From the NCBI GenBank assembly GCA_022496805.1, contig CM040107.1:9382501-9446500 (forward strand): a stretch of DNA of 64,000 bases. The letters are read 5' to 3'. The notes beneath the pieces are model-generated. The model made no database searches and was not told the DNA's origin. It worked only from the letters and a program-made list of their open reading frames with translations. This DNA is from Pohlia nutans (lineage: Eukaryota > Streptophyta > Bryopsida > Bryales > Mniaceae). Below are positions 32,987 to 45,249 of the stretch, piece after piece; within the stretch, counting starts at the first letter, position 1; each line of letters begins with the position of its first letter. The position numbers and the translations under genes are program-made.

Positions 32987-35900
32987 ATGGCCAGCATTTC
33001 TGTTAAAGGTGACGAGGTCCCACTAGTTCTACCAATAGGGGAATCTGGCTTTGTCAAGGTCACCTCTAACCTTCTCTACATTAGGTTTGGTCTAGCAGAA
33101 GGCTCCATCATGGTCGAAGAAGAGGTCCTTGAGAAGTATGGAATAGTCAAAGAGGGAATTCTACAGTCTAGATGTATTGAGGACGAGGGCTACTACTGGC
33201 TCCTCAGTCCAGGTCAGTATAGGGCATATGATCTCACCCCGCAACAACTGGCTGCATCTACTGAAATTATTGCCCCTGCCTCGGATACTTCCACTGTTGA
33301 GTTGCCCAACGCACGTCGTGATAGAAGGCATTTTGCAGATCCAACTCGTTCCGTTGCAGATATTATGGTCAATCTACGTAATGTGAAACGCGAATCTTTA
33401 GACCCTATCATTGAGTTGTCCAGTGAATCTGAGGGGGAAACACCTTCACTGCCTTCCCAACTTCCAAACTTGAATGAACTAGCTCCTTTTGTTGCGACTC
33501 AACCTACTGCCCCCACCCCCGCTAATAGTCCATCTTCCTCCTCGTTCTCCCTCCCTCCTCTATATCCTAGTAGTTCACAGGATTGTCCTAGTGTTATGCA
33601 ATGTCTGCGGAAGTTGTCTAGTGTTCTTGGCTCTCGTACTGAACTTGCTCAAATAGATTTTGATCGCATTGAATATCACAAGGTGCAGTTCCTTCCCTCG
33701 CAGTTTGACGGGGATGTGGTCTTTGAGTTGCCTCCGATTTGTGGACGTGTGCACTCCTCTGGAGCCTAGAGCATAGAGGGAATGGACAAGCGTTATAATG
33801 GCCACACATGGTGCCGCACCACGACGTCTAACATCCACAATAGCTTCGGTTTGAAGTTGAGGAGGTCAACTTGTGTTGGCCACTTGCGTTGTGACAACGA
33901 AGACTGTGACTATCTTGCTAGAATGTCTAGGAAGAATGAGACAGAGTGGACAGGTACAACTAACTTCCCCTTTACTGTTCGTCAACCCCCTCCTCGAGAT
34001 TCATCTATTGTATGTAAAGTCTGCAAGAAAGCCCCAAAAACTCGGCCATTGCTCTTGCGGCTAGCAAGGAGTTCCTCGAGACGTTTCTTGTCCACAGTGG
34101 GCCCGGCCCAAAACAGATGCTCCAAGGACAAGAATTGGACAAGGTGATGGACAAGTTTTGCATGCTCAGCTCTCCGAGTGTTAGAAACATGATCGCCACT
34201 TTTTGCGCGCAAGGGAAAGGCAAAGGCGAGATCGATCAACTCCTGGAGATGAAGCGGCATGCGAAGATTGAGTTCATACACGACAGTGTATTCCCGTGCC
34301 AAGGACAGGAAAAGGTATACCTCTTCAAGATGCTCGTTCATGGCCCCGAGAGTGGCGTTGACCTCGTCAGAAGAATGCAACCCGGGGGAGACCTCCAAAA
34401 TTGCTTCGTCATGTTCGATCACGTCAAGAGAGTGAAGCCATGGACCACCATTGCTTGCCATGTTTATGACTCCACCTACTGCAAGGTGATGACCATCGCT
34501 GTGTGCGATATGCAAACTGAAGGCACTGAGGGACAACTTAAATTTTGGCGTTGTCTAAACAAAGTAATGGACAATAACGGCGTACCAAACCCAAACTTCA
34601 AAGGTTTCATGTGCAACAGCGCACAAGCAAACTTCAATGCAGTTCGCATTGTCTAAGGGTCGGGCAATCCTTCCATACCCACGGTAGACCGTGAAAGAAC
34701 CTGTCTATTCCACTGGGCAACAAGTATGCACAAGCACACTGAAAAGCTGATTGCCAAGAACTTCCAAAATCAACACATCAGGCTTTGCAAGCAATATAAA
34801 GACGCTCGAACAATGGACGAAGCTGACAGGATGTACCTTGAGCTGAGAGCGTGGTGGTATTCTTCTGGTGCTGAATCAGAGGATGCGATTCGCGAGCTCG
34901 AAGACTGGTTGGCCTTTTGGCATTTTCGCTATCGTCAATGGGGTGGTTTCATGGAAACGGTAAAGTATCAAATACATTATTTCGCTTCATGTGCACGTTT
35001 GGAATATGTTGGGGTCCCTCCAAGACCATGGTCCTGCGTCCGAGGTTGTCTGCATTTTGACAAGGTCAAGTTCTGAACTCTCGGGCCCAACATTTGTTTG
35101 GATATCTCCCATAACACATAAAATCTGATCAACAAAGTGTACATAGAAAGTAGCCGTCGGCCCCGACGGCTCTTTCTTCATGAAAACAGTTGATTTAATT
35201 TTTTCTGAAATTACAAAAAAAAAATATCAGAAATTTGAATTTTTTTTTGACTCCTACGTGATTATTATATCTATGACCCCAACGCAATTAGTATGACATG
35301 TTTAGGCACTGGTCAAATTTATGTTATGGCGTGTAATAATATAAATTGTGTGATGCAATTTCTCCAGAATCTTACCACAGATGAACTTGTAGACATCCCA
35401 ACCTGCAACCTTGCAGAGACCGTTCACAACAAGTGGATGCAAGCCTCCGGGAAGCGAGGCTCGGACCTCTTTGTGGCCACCACCGATGATTGGGCCCGTG
35501 CATTCATGCAGATGACCAACTATAGAACATTTTTATGTGGAGGTCCGTCTGGAACTGGTCCGTCCAAGCACAATCTAAAACTGAAGAGGGCTATGGCATC
35601 CCATGACGGCAAGAAAATCGCCGATGCAATTAACAACATGCCCGGGGCTGCGGAGGTTTCAACACGAGTTCCCCACTTGGAAGGAGAAGAGGTGTTTGGC
35701 TCGGTCAAGAGAAAGCTTGACATGCCAGTGGGTTGCGAGGGAGATTCTCATCGCCCCGACAAGGTGAACTTCTCGCCTCCACGTGTCCAAACACGATCAG
35801 CCGCTGCTCGAATGAACTTTGAGCAATCATCAAGATCTTCTTCTCCGGTTCCATTCACAACTAGGGTGTTGGAGACTGACTGTGTCACTTCGAAATGGCA

Positions 35901-36544
35901 CATTGCTAGGATATCACACAAGTCCAAAAAGCGCTGTCACGCAGTGCAAGCGGGGAATGGCAACAAGTGTAAGATGTTGATTGCGAAGGGCGGCAAGGCC
36001 ACAGCTGTACCGAGGCACTAGGACGGAGTACAAAGGGACTAAACCTCAGACGGATGATTTTTGGTTCTGTCCTGACCAAATCGCACGATGTGTCATGGGA
36101 CCGAAGCGCTTCTTTGTCATAGACCGCCCGGAAATCCCAGACGTTTGGCCCGTCCTATGTGGTACAAACCTCACGCGTTCGGAGATCCTAGAGCTCCAGG
36201 AGGCCGGGTTTCGTCTTCAGTCCACAATAGCCCTTTCGCCTCGACGCCTCTTTACGACGTCTAAGGTGTTTGAGTCGGTGCTCTGGACTCACCCAAGGCC
36301 ATTGCATGCTCACAGAGTCCCATGTACGTGCCCGTCATGTACGTGCCCCCATTACGCGTGCATGAACTCTACAGCTGTTGGAAGGCGTGGCCAGTACGTC
36401 AACTGCAAGCACATCTACTATATCTTTCGATTCTTTTGCAAGTTGGACTATAAAGTTGACACGTACATCCATGCTCCTACTCTCAGCTTAGATGAGGTTA
36501 AAAAGATTCTTCTGGCTGCTGGGATCATCAAGACTAAGGAATGA
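32987..36544 (+). pseudogene. Mutator-like (MULE) transposase, copy C, near full length
   Basis: ATG 32987 opens MASISVKGDEVPLVLPIGES. The frame is broken by TAG 33767 and resumes in frame with DKRYNGHTWCRTTTS and a Cys-rich zinc-binding-like region (CVGHLRCDNEDCDYL). After a shift near 34040 the MULE core follows: NSAIALAASKEF, then HVYDSTYCKVMTIAVCDMQ with the first catalytic Asp. The second acidic site reads GFMCNSAQANFNAVRIV, an Asn where Asp is expected. A TAA (34654) follows and the frame reopens as DRERTCLFHWATSMHKH. The 35293-36021 part and, after another shift, 35981-36544 give a C-terminal SWIM-like zinc finger (CTCPHYAC..NCKHIYYIF). The gene is clearly dead but is the best template for copies A and B. 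MULE transposases bind terminal repeats and excise DNA. Confidence 0.75.
35152..35171. repeat. Perfect 9-bp-stem hairpin
   Basis: AGCCGTCGGCCCCGACGGCT folds into a perfect 9-bp stem with a 2-base spacer. It sits in the non-coding gap of MULE copy C (35076-35293). Its TCGGCCCCGA centre equals the core of the satellite module at 27.1-29.1 kb. Confidence 0.7.
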
Positions 36545-36837
36545 GGACCAATCTGTGTTGAGTCGGGGAGACTAGAACCAGATTCAATAGCTTACTACTT
36601 TGACTAGCAAATGCCCTATTTCAGATTGGTTGAAGTAATTGCATGATAAGTTTGACCAGTAGAACTATGCTTTACAAAAAAATAAAAAATAAAAATACTA
36701 CATATAGATCCACATATTCTCTTTCCGTTCGTTGTCTTTTCAAGAAGCTTACCGGATGGGGTTGAATTTCACCCTAAACCCTATAATTTTCCATTTATGT
36801 ACCCTAAACCTTTAACATTAAACTACACTAAGTACTA

Positions 36838-37115
36838 ACCCACGGTTATAGGTCTAGCGGTAATAGGGTGCCAAAATTTACTATTATTAGTAATAAATCT
36901 AAAAATAGTATTTTATTTTCTAAAATTAGAGTCATTTTCAAAATTCAGATGGATCCTAGGCTCTAGGCTCCCCAAATCCCCGCTCTCCGCTCTTGGGCTC
37001 TCCTCCCTAGGCTCGCACGCTAGCGTCGTTGCTGCAACGACCTACGTTGCTAGTCACGTTTTGCTCCCCGCCCTTGTCACTGCAGCGCTCCCCGTCGTTG
37101 GTCGCATCCTGGGGT
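36838..37115 (+). mobile_element. piggyBac 5'-terminal fragment (copy 3)
   Basis: CTAACCCACGGTTATAGGTC begins a stretch matching the 5' end of the piggyBac element at 20990-20800 (minus). It includes CTCTTGGGCTCTCC, CCTAGGCTCGCACGCTAGCG and GCTCCCCGCCCTTGTCACTG, then the bases around the transposase start (GGTCGCATCCTGG). No transposase frame follows; the sequence passes into the HGKG transposase gene. It is a truncated copy, or shows that the latter gene inserted nearby. Confidence 0.55.
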
Positions 37116-38649
37116 AGACGCACGCTACGATCGCTCTTTTTTTGCTGAGTACCAACGTGTACGCGGAGTATAATTAGTACAAATTGTGCGGGAGTCTGTA
37201 CTCCCTTAATTCCGTCGGTTTCAGGTGCGCTTTTCTAACGTGGGGCATTTGTCTTGTCGCTTCTACTGACAATCGTTCTATTTGCGCCTCTTGGGTTGGC
37301 GCCTGGCGCCTAGCGCCAATGGTTGTTATCTTTGCTGTGTTATCTTTTAATTTTGCTTCCATCTTGCTTCTTGCCGTGTTCTCTTTGCTTGCATCTTGCA
37401 TTTGTAGGTCCAATGGGGAATGCAAGAGCTGCACAAGGGTGTTCACTCGGCAGAATTGCTTGCTAGGAAGGCTGTTCTTCTCGATGCGGCTGTCTCTACT
37501 TCAGTGACAAGCACTAAAGATCTATCTAGGATTTTGAAAGTTCATCCTACAAATTTGAGGGTAGCTTTAAGCCGCCGACGTACTGTGCGCTTGGGTGCTA
37601 CGCCTTTGGCACTTGCAAGACGCAAAAGGAGGCCAGGAGTGCCGAACGAGGTGAAGGAGGTTGTTTCCAAATGGTGGACGGAACAGACTCAAGTGAGCCC
37701 CAATAGAAAGGAGATTGTGCAAAAGTGGATAAGCCGCAATGTAAAAGAACAACATTGCACCCACTACCTACTTGAAACTCAGGTATGAACCGTTTACTCC
37801 GGCCAATTTGTACTTGACTCTACATATGGGATTGCTTGGGGACACTGTTGTACTTTAGGGATTTGTTTTCATATATTTGGAGATACAGCTTCCATCATTT
37901 GGAGGACCAAGTTGCCCCTTTCGATCTCTTCTTAAAAGTTCTTTCCATTTGTGCAGACCACTTTCTATAAGAGATTTGTTGAGGCGCACCCAGACACTCC
38001 AATCAAGCAAAGAGCCTTCGAGTCACTCAAGCCGTATTTTGTAAGAGCATGCAACGAAAGGAACGTCTGTTGCTGTAGATATCATGTAGAGATTGACATG
38101 CTCAGAGAAGGGTTGAATCGGATTCGGGATGGGAGGAAGGGATTTCATATCTTGGAGAAGTGCCAATGCGCGTGTGCTGTGTGCCTCTTCAGAGTGGAAG
38201 AGTCAAATTGCAATGCCCACCTCAAGACCTACCCTGGCACAACATTGCTTTGACAGGAGATTGTGTGCCCTAAGCCACAGAACGCAGAGTGGCAAGCTCT
38301 GTCGTGCGTCATGGGTACTTGTACTCAATGTGGTATTTCAAAGCTGCCGATATGCCCTTTGGAGTCTGCAACATCAAGGACTGTCACCTGGAAGTGTTTC
38401 GAAAATGAAGTCATTGGACAAACGCGGGATGGGAGGCCTAGGAAGAGGATCGTAGAGGTCTATAAAGAGACCTCCTCCAAAGTATTTTTTGAATACTTGA
38501 AGTCTAAATTGCCTCAATTTGTGAGGCATAACTTCATCGCAAGGTGGCAAGACTATCACTACAAGCGCTCGATGGAGTGTATGGGCGTAGACGTGATTTT
38601 GTCTCATGTCGTAGCACGTGATACCGGATATTCCCCTAGAGCGCACTTT

Positions 38650-41600
38650 TTCGTATTAAGAATGCTCGTAGAGGTGATTTCCGGGTTATCGTTCCGCGGA
38701 GACTCTGTGAAGTGGGAAGTTTCCGGGGACTGATCCGGATTGGTGACTACTCTCTTCCGGTCACCAATTAACTCCCTTTTTCTCTACTCAAACCGGATCT
38801 TCCCTACTGACTAATCCGATTATGGATAGATCCGGTATCTGTCGGGATTGGGAGTTTAGCCAACCCTACTCCACCCGGTCTATCCTACCCTTTTAATCTG
38901 GTTTCCCTTTAACCTCTGTCTTCCCTCAGAGGGTTCTCCATTTGCCTTTTTAAGGATGCTGGATTTAAAGTCACACCCTCCCCTACTGATTTACGTGATA
39001 GGGGTTTCACAACTTCCTGATTATCCAAACTCACTTCCTACTCCGGGTACTTCCCGTATTATCCTTCAACTGTGGATTTATCCCAAACCCCCAGCCGGTC
39101 ACACAAGAGCAACACGGTTTTCCTCCTTCAAAATACTACAACGACTTGCTAACCGGGGTGGACAGTATCTGGGGTGTCCGGAAGAGATGGAATTCCTCAC
39201 GACCCGTTTTACTCTGGCTTCCCCGTACCCTGCAATTACAAGATCTACCCGGGTGCTGGCACCTCTACTGAACTACCCGTCCAGGAGTTCTGAAAGAACC
39301 GGAGTACCCCCTCCTGCTCACTCAGCCACTAACCCAGAGTATTTCCTGCAGCCTGTTCCGGAAAACCCCGCATTCAAACACTCCTAATTCTCCCAAATCT
39401 TCTACCCGGTTTCTGAACTGACTCTGACACGAGAACCTAGCTAATCCACCCGGTTACCAAGGGACTAATTGAGACACTGTTCCGGATAATAACACAAACA
39501 AACACACATGTACACACACACACACACAATTTGTGGAAAGAACATGTGCCTCTACTCATTAACACGGAACAGTAGTACACAAAAAGACCCAGGGAATGAG
39601 AAACATTCCTTCATAAAAAGCCAACCCCGAAGCCCAGATCCGGGAGATCCCAAAAACCCGGGATCCGGAAATCAGGGGATCCTTCTCCACGGCCCAATTC
39701 TCATCCTAAGCCGCCACTAGCATTCAAAGCCCTAAAAGTCCTTTCAACAAAAAGTCTTCTACTCTACCTACTCAAAAGGCCCTACTCTAAATAGTCAGAT
39801 CCACAAAACCCGGGTCACTGCCTCCGGTCCCCCCGACAGTCCCGGACAGCTACTCGTCCTCCATTGGCTGCCCCTCCTGGACTTCCGGACTGTCCACCAC
39901 GATCGGATCCGTGGACCGAGCTCCTCGTAGTTCGTGACCAGCCGGCTGCTCCACCTGTCGTCCTCCGGTTGGCTCGCCCACTTGCGTACCTCCCGACTGG
40001 CTACCCGGGTGACTTTCTGGCCCACCCTGTTGCCTTTCCACCCTGTCCGGCTGAACGCCCATCGCCTCCATTTCTTCCGAGAGGTTCCGGACTTCCATAG
40101 GGTTCACTCCGGCCGGTCGGACCATGTGGATTGGCTCCACATCCAGTCTTACCCGGGGGGTGTGTTCCTGCGTTGGGCTCCCCTTCCGCATCAACCGGTT
40201 GATTTCACCCTCTTGAGGAGCATCTGCAGACATATTGAACATCCCCTGCAGTCCCTCCCCGGACCCTACTCTATTGCCCTGGTTGGCTGTCTCCTCCTGA
40301 CCCGGTTCTTCATCGGAAGAGCTCCCCCTCATGTGCTCTGCCAGTTCTCGGAACTCCATCAGATAGGCCTCCACCATCTCCGAATACTCCCGGACCACGT
40401 TCTTCATCCGAGCTGCTCCTTCCAATCCCGGCTGACCTACCTTCTCGTCATACAGCCGGGCTTTCATCTGTGCCTCCCCATCCGGGTGGAACAACCCCGA
40501 CAGTTTGGTGATGCACTGCCGACTTGTTTTCCCTATTCTCCGGATGGTCTCCTCCTGTTCCCGGATCTGCAACTCGTTCTTCTGCACTTGGGCCTCCATT
40601 TTCTTGATGTACGCCACCTTTCGTTGCAGCTCCTCCTTCAAACCTTTCAAGAGAGCGACGGACTCGATCTCATCCTCCTGGAGGCTTTGCAGTTGTCCGG
40701 CCAACTTGCTCTCCTTCTCTCTACTCCGGATGAGTTTCCTCTGGAGCTTCCGGATCCGCGCCGGATACTCCAGAGCGTCCTCTGTTCGGAGGAGAGTTCC
40801 TGTCTCCCGGAGTGCGGCAAACATGGGAGTGTACTGCTCCGTCACCATGTCCAGGGCAATCCGGGTCTGCACGAGTATGTTCTCCGCCCGAAGTGAGGCC
40901 TCCCCTTCCTCCTGTACACCTCCGGATGGACCTGCCTCCTGTTCCCGTTCCTCCGGTTCCGGTTCTTCCTCCAACGGTGGTCCCTGCCTCTGGTCAACCT
41001 CTTCTCCTGTTTCTTCCCCGTCGCCCCCTGACTCCTTGGGACGCTTGACGAGCGGGGTTGTCTTCCTCCGGGCGGGTCCTTTGTCCTTCCTAGGGGTGGT
41101 CTCCGGACCCTCATGCTCCTCCTCTTCAATCATGACCAACTTCCTCTTCAGGCCCGGAATTCGCACTTGGGACGTACCTGCCTCCTCTGCTGGTTGCTTC
41201 CCCTTCACCAATCGTTCCTGTGGAACTTCCGGGGCAGGGTCCTCGTCCATGAATCCGGAATCTGCTTCAAGTTGTCCCTGTGGCGATGTTGGAGTGGGGC
41301 CTGTCTCCTTCTCTGGCCTGGACTCCACCACCGGGGTCACCTGAGGTTGCTCTTGGGTGGAACCTCCTCCCTGATTCCTCACCGGCTTCTTCCGGGTCAG
41401 TTTCGGCTGCGGAGAATCCTCCTCTTCTTCTGGATCCTCCCTCCTCTTCGTTCTCAGCTCCTGCTGCAACCTTGCCTCCCCCGGTTGGTCTGTTTCCGGG
41501 TCCTTCCTCCTCTGCTGCTCATCTTGACGCAGCCGGGTGTCACCCTGTTGGACCCTCTCGGGCCGGTCTTCTCTCCTCTTCGTCCTCTGCTCCGAGTCAG

Positions 41601-43110
41601 CGCTGGCCCCTCCTGGTTGACTCCTCTCCGGGCGGTCTTCCTTGTCCTTCCTGCGCTCTTCTCCCCGGATCCTACTTTTGTCCGGTTGGGAGGTTGGTGG
41701 AGCCATTCTCCTTTCACCCGGTCGTGACGACGACCCGGGTCTGCTGGTCCCTATTCCTCCACTCGGAAGAGCTACCCTCCTCTTGGTTGGGCTCTTCAGC
41801 CCCGGAATGGGCATTTCCTCCAACCTCTTCCGTTCTTCCTCCGTGAGGCACCCATGTCTCTCGTACAGGTGGTAGAGAAATGGGGCCAACGGACACCCTT
41901 TTTACTGTCCAGGTTCACCGCCCACTTCTGCGTATTCCGGTGTAGCAGGATTGCCCAGTTGATCCTTCTCCCCGGAGCAGAGCGGAGTAGATGCCCCAGG
42001 CCAGCGTTACGGTGAGGGTGGTGGGCTTCTCCGGGTTGAGGATGGGCACCACATACTGGAGCAACCGTTGCTCCTGGGGTATAATGCAGTCCGCCACCTT
42101 GAACCCGTCGTGGTCCGAAATGTGGGTGAATCGCGCCTTCACCCAATCCGAGTCGCCCTTGCCTCCCGGTTCCAGATCTATGCTCGTGTCCGGGAAGCCG
42201 TATAGCTCCCTCCACATCTCCCGGGTCCAGCTCCCATATTTCGCCCGGATGGTCGTCTGGAAGGCGCTCAACATAGACCCGCCCTCAATTTCCTCCAGCA
42301 TCCGGGAATCCTGCACATCCCACACTCCCCCAAAGAGCCCCGCGCACCCCATCTTCTCGAGGTCCTTCATCAATTCGTCCAAGTCCCCCTCGTGCGGCGG
42401 GATGTCCGGACAGATGCGCTTCTCCGTAATCTTCGTTCCGGCTTCCCTCCGCGCCATGGCTGCAGACTCCGGACGCACTTCTTTACTCCCCTGAGAATGG
42501 CGCAGCTCTTTCTCCGGTAAACTGCGCTCCTCGCGCTCCGGACACTTCCTTTTTTGCTTCCGAAGTGTGCGCCTGACCTCCCGGAGTCCCCGCGCCTCTC
42601 TTCCCGGCTGCGCACCTACTCCCCTCCGTAAATTCCGCAGGAAATGGCGACGCTCGATGTCCGGGTGCTCGCCTCTCCCAAATTCTAACCTCGCGCTACT
42701 GTTTCTCCCCGGGTGCTCAATTTCCCTCACTCCCGGGTGCTCAAATTCCTTACACACCGGCCGCTCACTGCTCCCCTTCTTTGGGTGCGAAATGGAAACC
42801 CTAACGCTCTCCGCAGGTGCAAAAACGGGTGTGCACGGAGGGCTGGAGGAACCGGAAAGGAATGATTAGTGAGCCGCCCAGTTTAAGGCGGCCCAGTTCA
42901 ACTCCCGGATCGTGGCCGGGCCCGGCAGAGGCCCGTTCCCCGACTCCCGGTTTCCCCTCCGGTCTCCTGTCCGGTCCGCCGCCATTCTCAGATTCCGTAG
43001 TAAACACTTAAGGCGCGCGTGAGAGCACCCCTCTCTCCAAACAAGTAAAGAGACCACTAGGAACGCCATTTCTCCTATTTATGGCAGCTGGGGTTACCTT
43101 TTACTGCCCT
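38650..43110. mobile_element. Nested GC-rich insertion splitting the HGKG transposase
   Basis: Between the ARWQDYHYK..SHV block (ends near 38610) and the HIDFAENY block (starts near 43150) lies about 4.4 kb of GC-rich, CCGG-rich DNA that is unlike both sides. In related transposases of this type the two blocks are nearly adjacent. The insert carries one minus-strand gene. Flanks of about 0.8-1.2 kb on the left and 0.6 kb on the right are non-coding. No long terminal repeats, terminal inverted repeats or target duplication could be recognised by eye, so the class of element and its exact ends are open. Confidence 0.55.
39850..42457 (-). pseudogene. Gag-like / plant transposon-protein gene (two frameshifts)
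   Basis: ATG 42457 starts MARREAGTKITEKRICPDIP. A globular N-terminal domain follows: GDLDELMKDLEKMGCAGLFG, MWRELYGFPDT, QEQRLLQYVVPILNPEKPTT, VTLAWGIYSALLR. Near 41965 the frame shifts (INWAILLHRNTQKWAV) and near 41895 it shifts again (APFLYHLYERHGCLTEEE). A domain ending LAPFLYHLYE..LTEEE resembles the so-called putative plant transposon protein region. A long Glu/Lys/Arg/Pro-rich disordered stretch follows. Residues corresponding to about 40850-40350 form a strong coiled coil (LQRKLIRSREKESKLAGQLQ). The C-terminus is disordered. No zinc knuckle, protease, reverse transcriptase or integrase is present. Long frames on the opposite strand are shadows of its GC-rich codons. Confidence 0.5.
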
Positions 43111-44699
43111 ACAAACCCTAGCTGTCCGTTTTTTGAATAAACGAGGTTTGACATCTCATATTGATTTTGCTGAGAACTACACTTTTGAGATTCAAAACCA
43201 GATCCAGAGCATGTATTGGTGCTCTACGCAGATCAGTATCCTTGTGCACATTACTTACCGGATGAAACCACATGAGGAGCTTGTGAAAGACTCCCATTTC
43301 TACATAACTGACAACAAACATCACGATTCTCTCTTTGTCCAGCATTGCATGATGCAGCATTGGCGATGGCTACAGTCTCAAGGTGTGCAAGATAGTTTCA
43401 ATTTTGTATTCCTATTTTGTCCTTCATACATTCACTGCATAGGTATATGAAGTATGTGCTCATATGTGCATTGAATTCCGATAGAGCTCCATTGCAAATT
43501 GTGTTTAAATTCACAGAGTGTTCAATGCCAGTAATTTCTATACGATCCAAGGTTTAGAGTTGGATACCTTTTGTACATGTTCTGCATTTTATGGTACTTT
43601 TTGTACATAAATCAGCACTTGTACAGTTGTATCATACATTGTACGCCTCAATTGATTAACTTTTGTGCACCTCCTTGTAGGTATTCTCCCCAAGCACCAT
43701 GTAGTATGGTCGGACAGTTGTGCTGGCCTGTTCAAAGGCGCTCGAGCATTGTATTTTGTGGCTAGATATCCTGGCCTCACAAATGGTTGCACTATGAATT
43801 GGAACTTTTTTGGAACCGGTCATGGAAAGGGGGAATGGGACGGTGCACGTGCTGTTGTGAAGCGTGCTTTGCGGCAGTCGCAATTGCACGACACATGGAG
43901 GAGAATGCAAAACGCACATAATGCTGTGAGTTTTCTCAATGACACTATGGCTGGCCAGGTGGACACGAACTTTGAGAAGACGGGCATCAAGGATGTCAAC
44001 AGATACTTCTGGGAAATTCCCAAAGATAGTATGAGGCAACGCACTTATGAATGTGAGACCGTTAAAGGTTCTCAGGTCTTGCATTCAGTGTACTCATTTG
44101 CTGTTGCTGATCCAACGCAACTTTTTGTTCGAAAGTTGTCATGCTTTTGTGCGTTTTGCTTGGATGGGGACTCTTTAAATTGTGTCAACAAGTCCCATGT
44201 TGAAGATTGGGAACTTGTCAAACTGAAACCATATGATCTTCAGGTAGTGCGGGAGTCCATGATGGACCTAGATCTACGTGACGAGGACTGGGAGGAGAGT
44301 GTGGAAGGGGAAGGGTTTGGCGATCTGATTCGGCCTGGTGACAACTTTGCTGTCCCTGCTATGGAAGGCAATGGTGAGGGTGTGGAGTTTTATGTTCTCC
44401 AATGCACCAAGGCAAAACACGAGGTAATTGTTGGATTCAAATGCGCTTGGGGCCCTGAGTTTGAAGCTGGCAACTTTGTTATCCGTGGCAATTACTATCA
44501 AAAGTGGAACAACGCCTACGTATTCCTCAGTAATTCTCAACTGGCCTATATTGACACACATCTTGTAGTGCATGGAAAATTTTCCATGGTTCCTAAGCTT
44601 GGTAGGCGTAAAGGTGGAGAGGTCACATACAACATGAGTGAGGATAGCCTTGCCACTATTCGAGCTGGCTTAGAGAAGTGTAGGGTAGATGACGATTAG

Positions 44700-45240
44700 G
44701 GGCAGATTTCACATTATCTACGTGATGTTTTAATCGTTGTGGTCTTCCATTTTCATTGTGTTCTTCCATTTTAATGTGTTATGCAATTGCTTTGAATTTA
44801 CACTGGTACCTTTTTTGTAAAACAAATTGTGATCGGAACATCTGCATTATTTCTTCATTGGATTGGAACGCGTACATTACTTCCTTGCATTGTGCTTTGT
44901 GCTTGATGCATTGTACTTTGTGCTTCGGCCACGATGCTTTGTGCTGAAGCAATTCTATGCATTCATGAAAGAACTTAACTTTTCAGCCTCACTGCAGTGT
45001 ATACCAAGCATTCCCTGGAATAACACATTAATATTTCTTTTAGTATAGTTGTACTCATTGTACTCGTTGTACTACGGTTGTATTCATCTGTACTTATACG
45101 ATACAAATGATATCAAACGGTACTTTCCAAATAATATCGGAAAACGAAGAAACGGTACGATGATTAAGGATAGAGATCCCACGTCACCACGTGGAGGGAT
45201 CAGAGTCGTGCTAAACTTAGACTTCACCTCGTCTTCTCCT
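44700..45240. other. 3' flank of the HGKG transposase, GTAC-rich
   Basis: No gene is seen. Words such as TTGTACTC, GTTGTACTACGG and CTGTACTTATACG cluster from 45040 on and mark the start of the GTAC-rich block that continues to the window end. Confidence 0.4.
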
Positions 45241-45249
45241 CCCTATACG

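Larger units (their letters stand above)
37420..44699 (+). pseudogene. DDE-type transposase with HGKG motif, interrupted
   Basis: The model has four exons: 37420-37782, 37957-about 38640, about 43100-43382 and 43681-44699. Visible borders are GTATG..TGCAG and GTGTG..TTGTAG. Exon 1 is basic and may hold a helix-turn-helix (STKDLSRILKVHPTNLRVAL). Exon 2 has Cys-rich pairs (CQCACAVC; GTCTQCGISKLPICPL) and one TGA at 38251-38253 where the frame otherwise continues (CGA to TGA). Exon 3 has HIDFAENYTFEIQNQIQ and exon 4 has VVWSDSCAGLFKGARALYFV and WNFFGTGHGKGEWDGARAVV. The Asp..Asp..Glu order and HGKG-x2-DG motif mark a transposase-like family found in many eukaryotes, for which I have no name. A 4.4-kb GC-rich insertion splits exons 2 and 3. 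The C-terminus is an uninterrupted mixed-charge domain. Confidence 0.6.

Noticed and set aside
34984..36021. Separate genes for each open piece of the 33-36.5 kb region
   Set aside because: The pieces are collinear with one MULE transposase and are separated only by single stops and shifts.
39500..39530. CA dinucleotide microsatellite
   Set aside because: Ordinary short microsatellite without further interest.
39934..41846. Very long open frames on the plus strand opposite the gag-like gene (up to 320 codons)
   Set aside because: They mirror the GC-rich, low-complexity codons of the minus-strand gene, are Leu/Pro/Ser-rich and show no domain.
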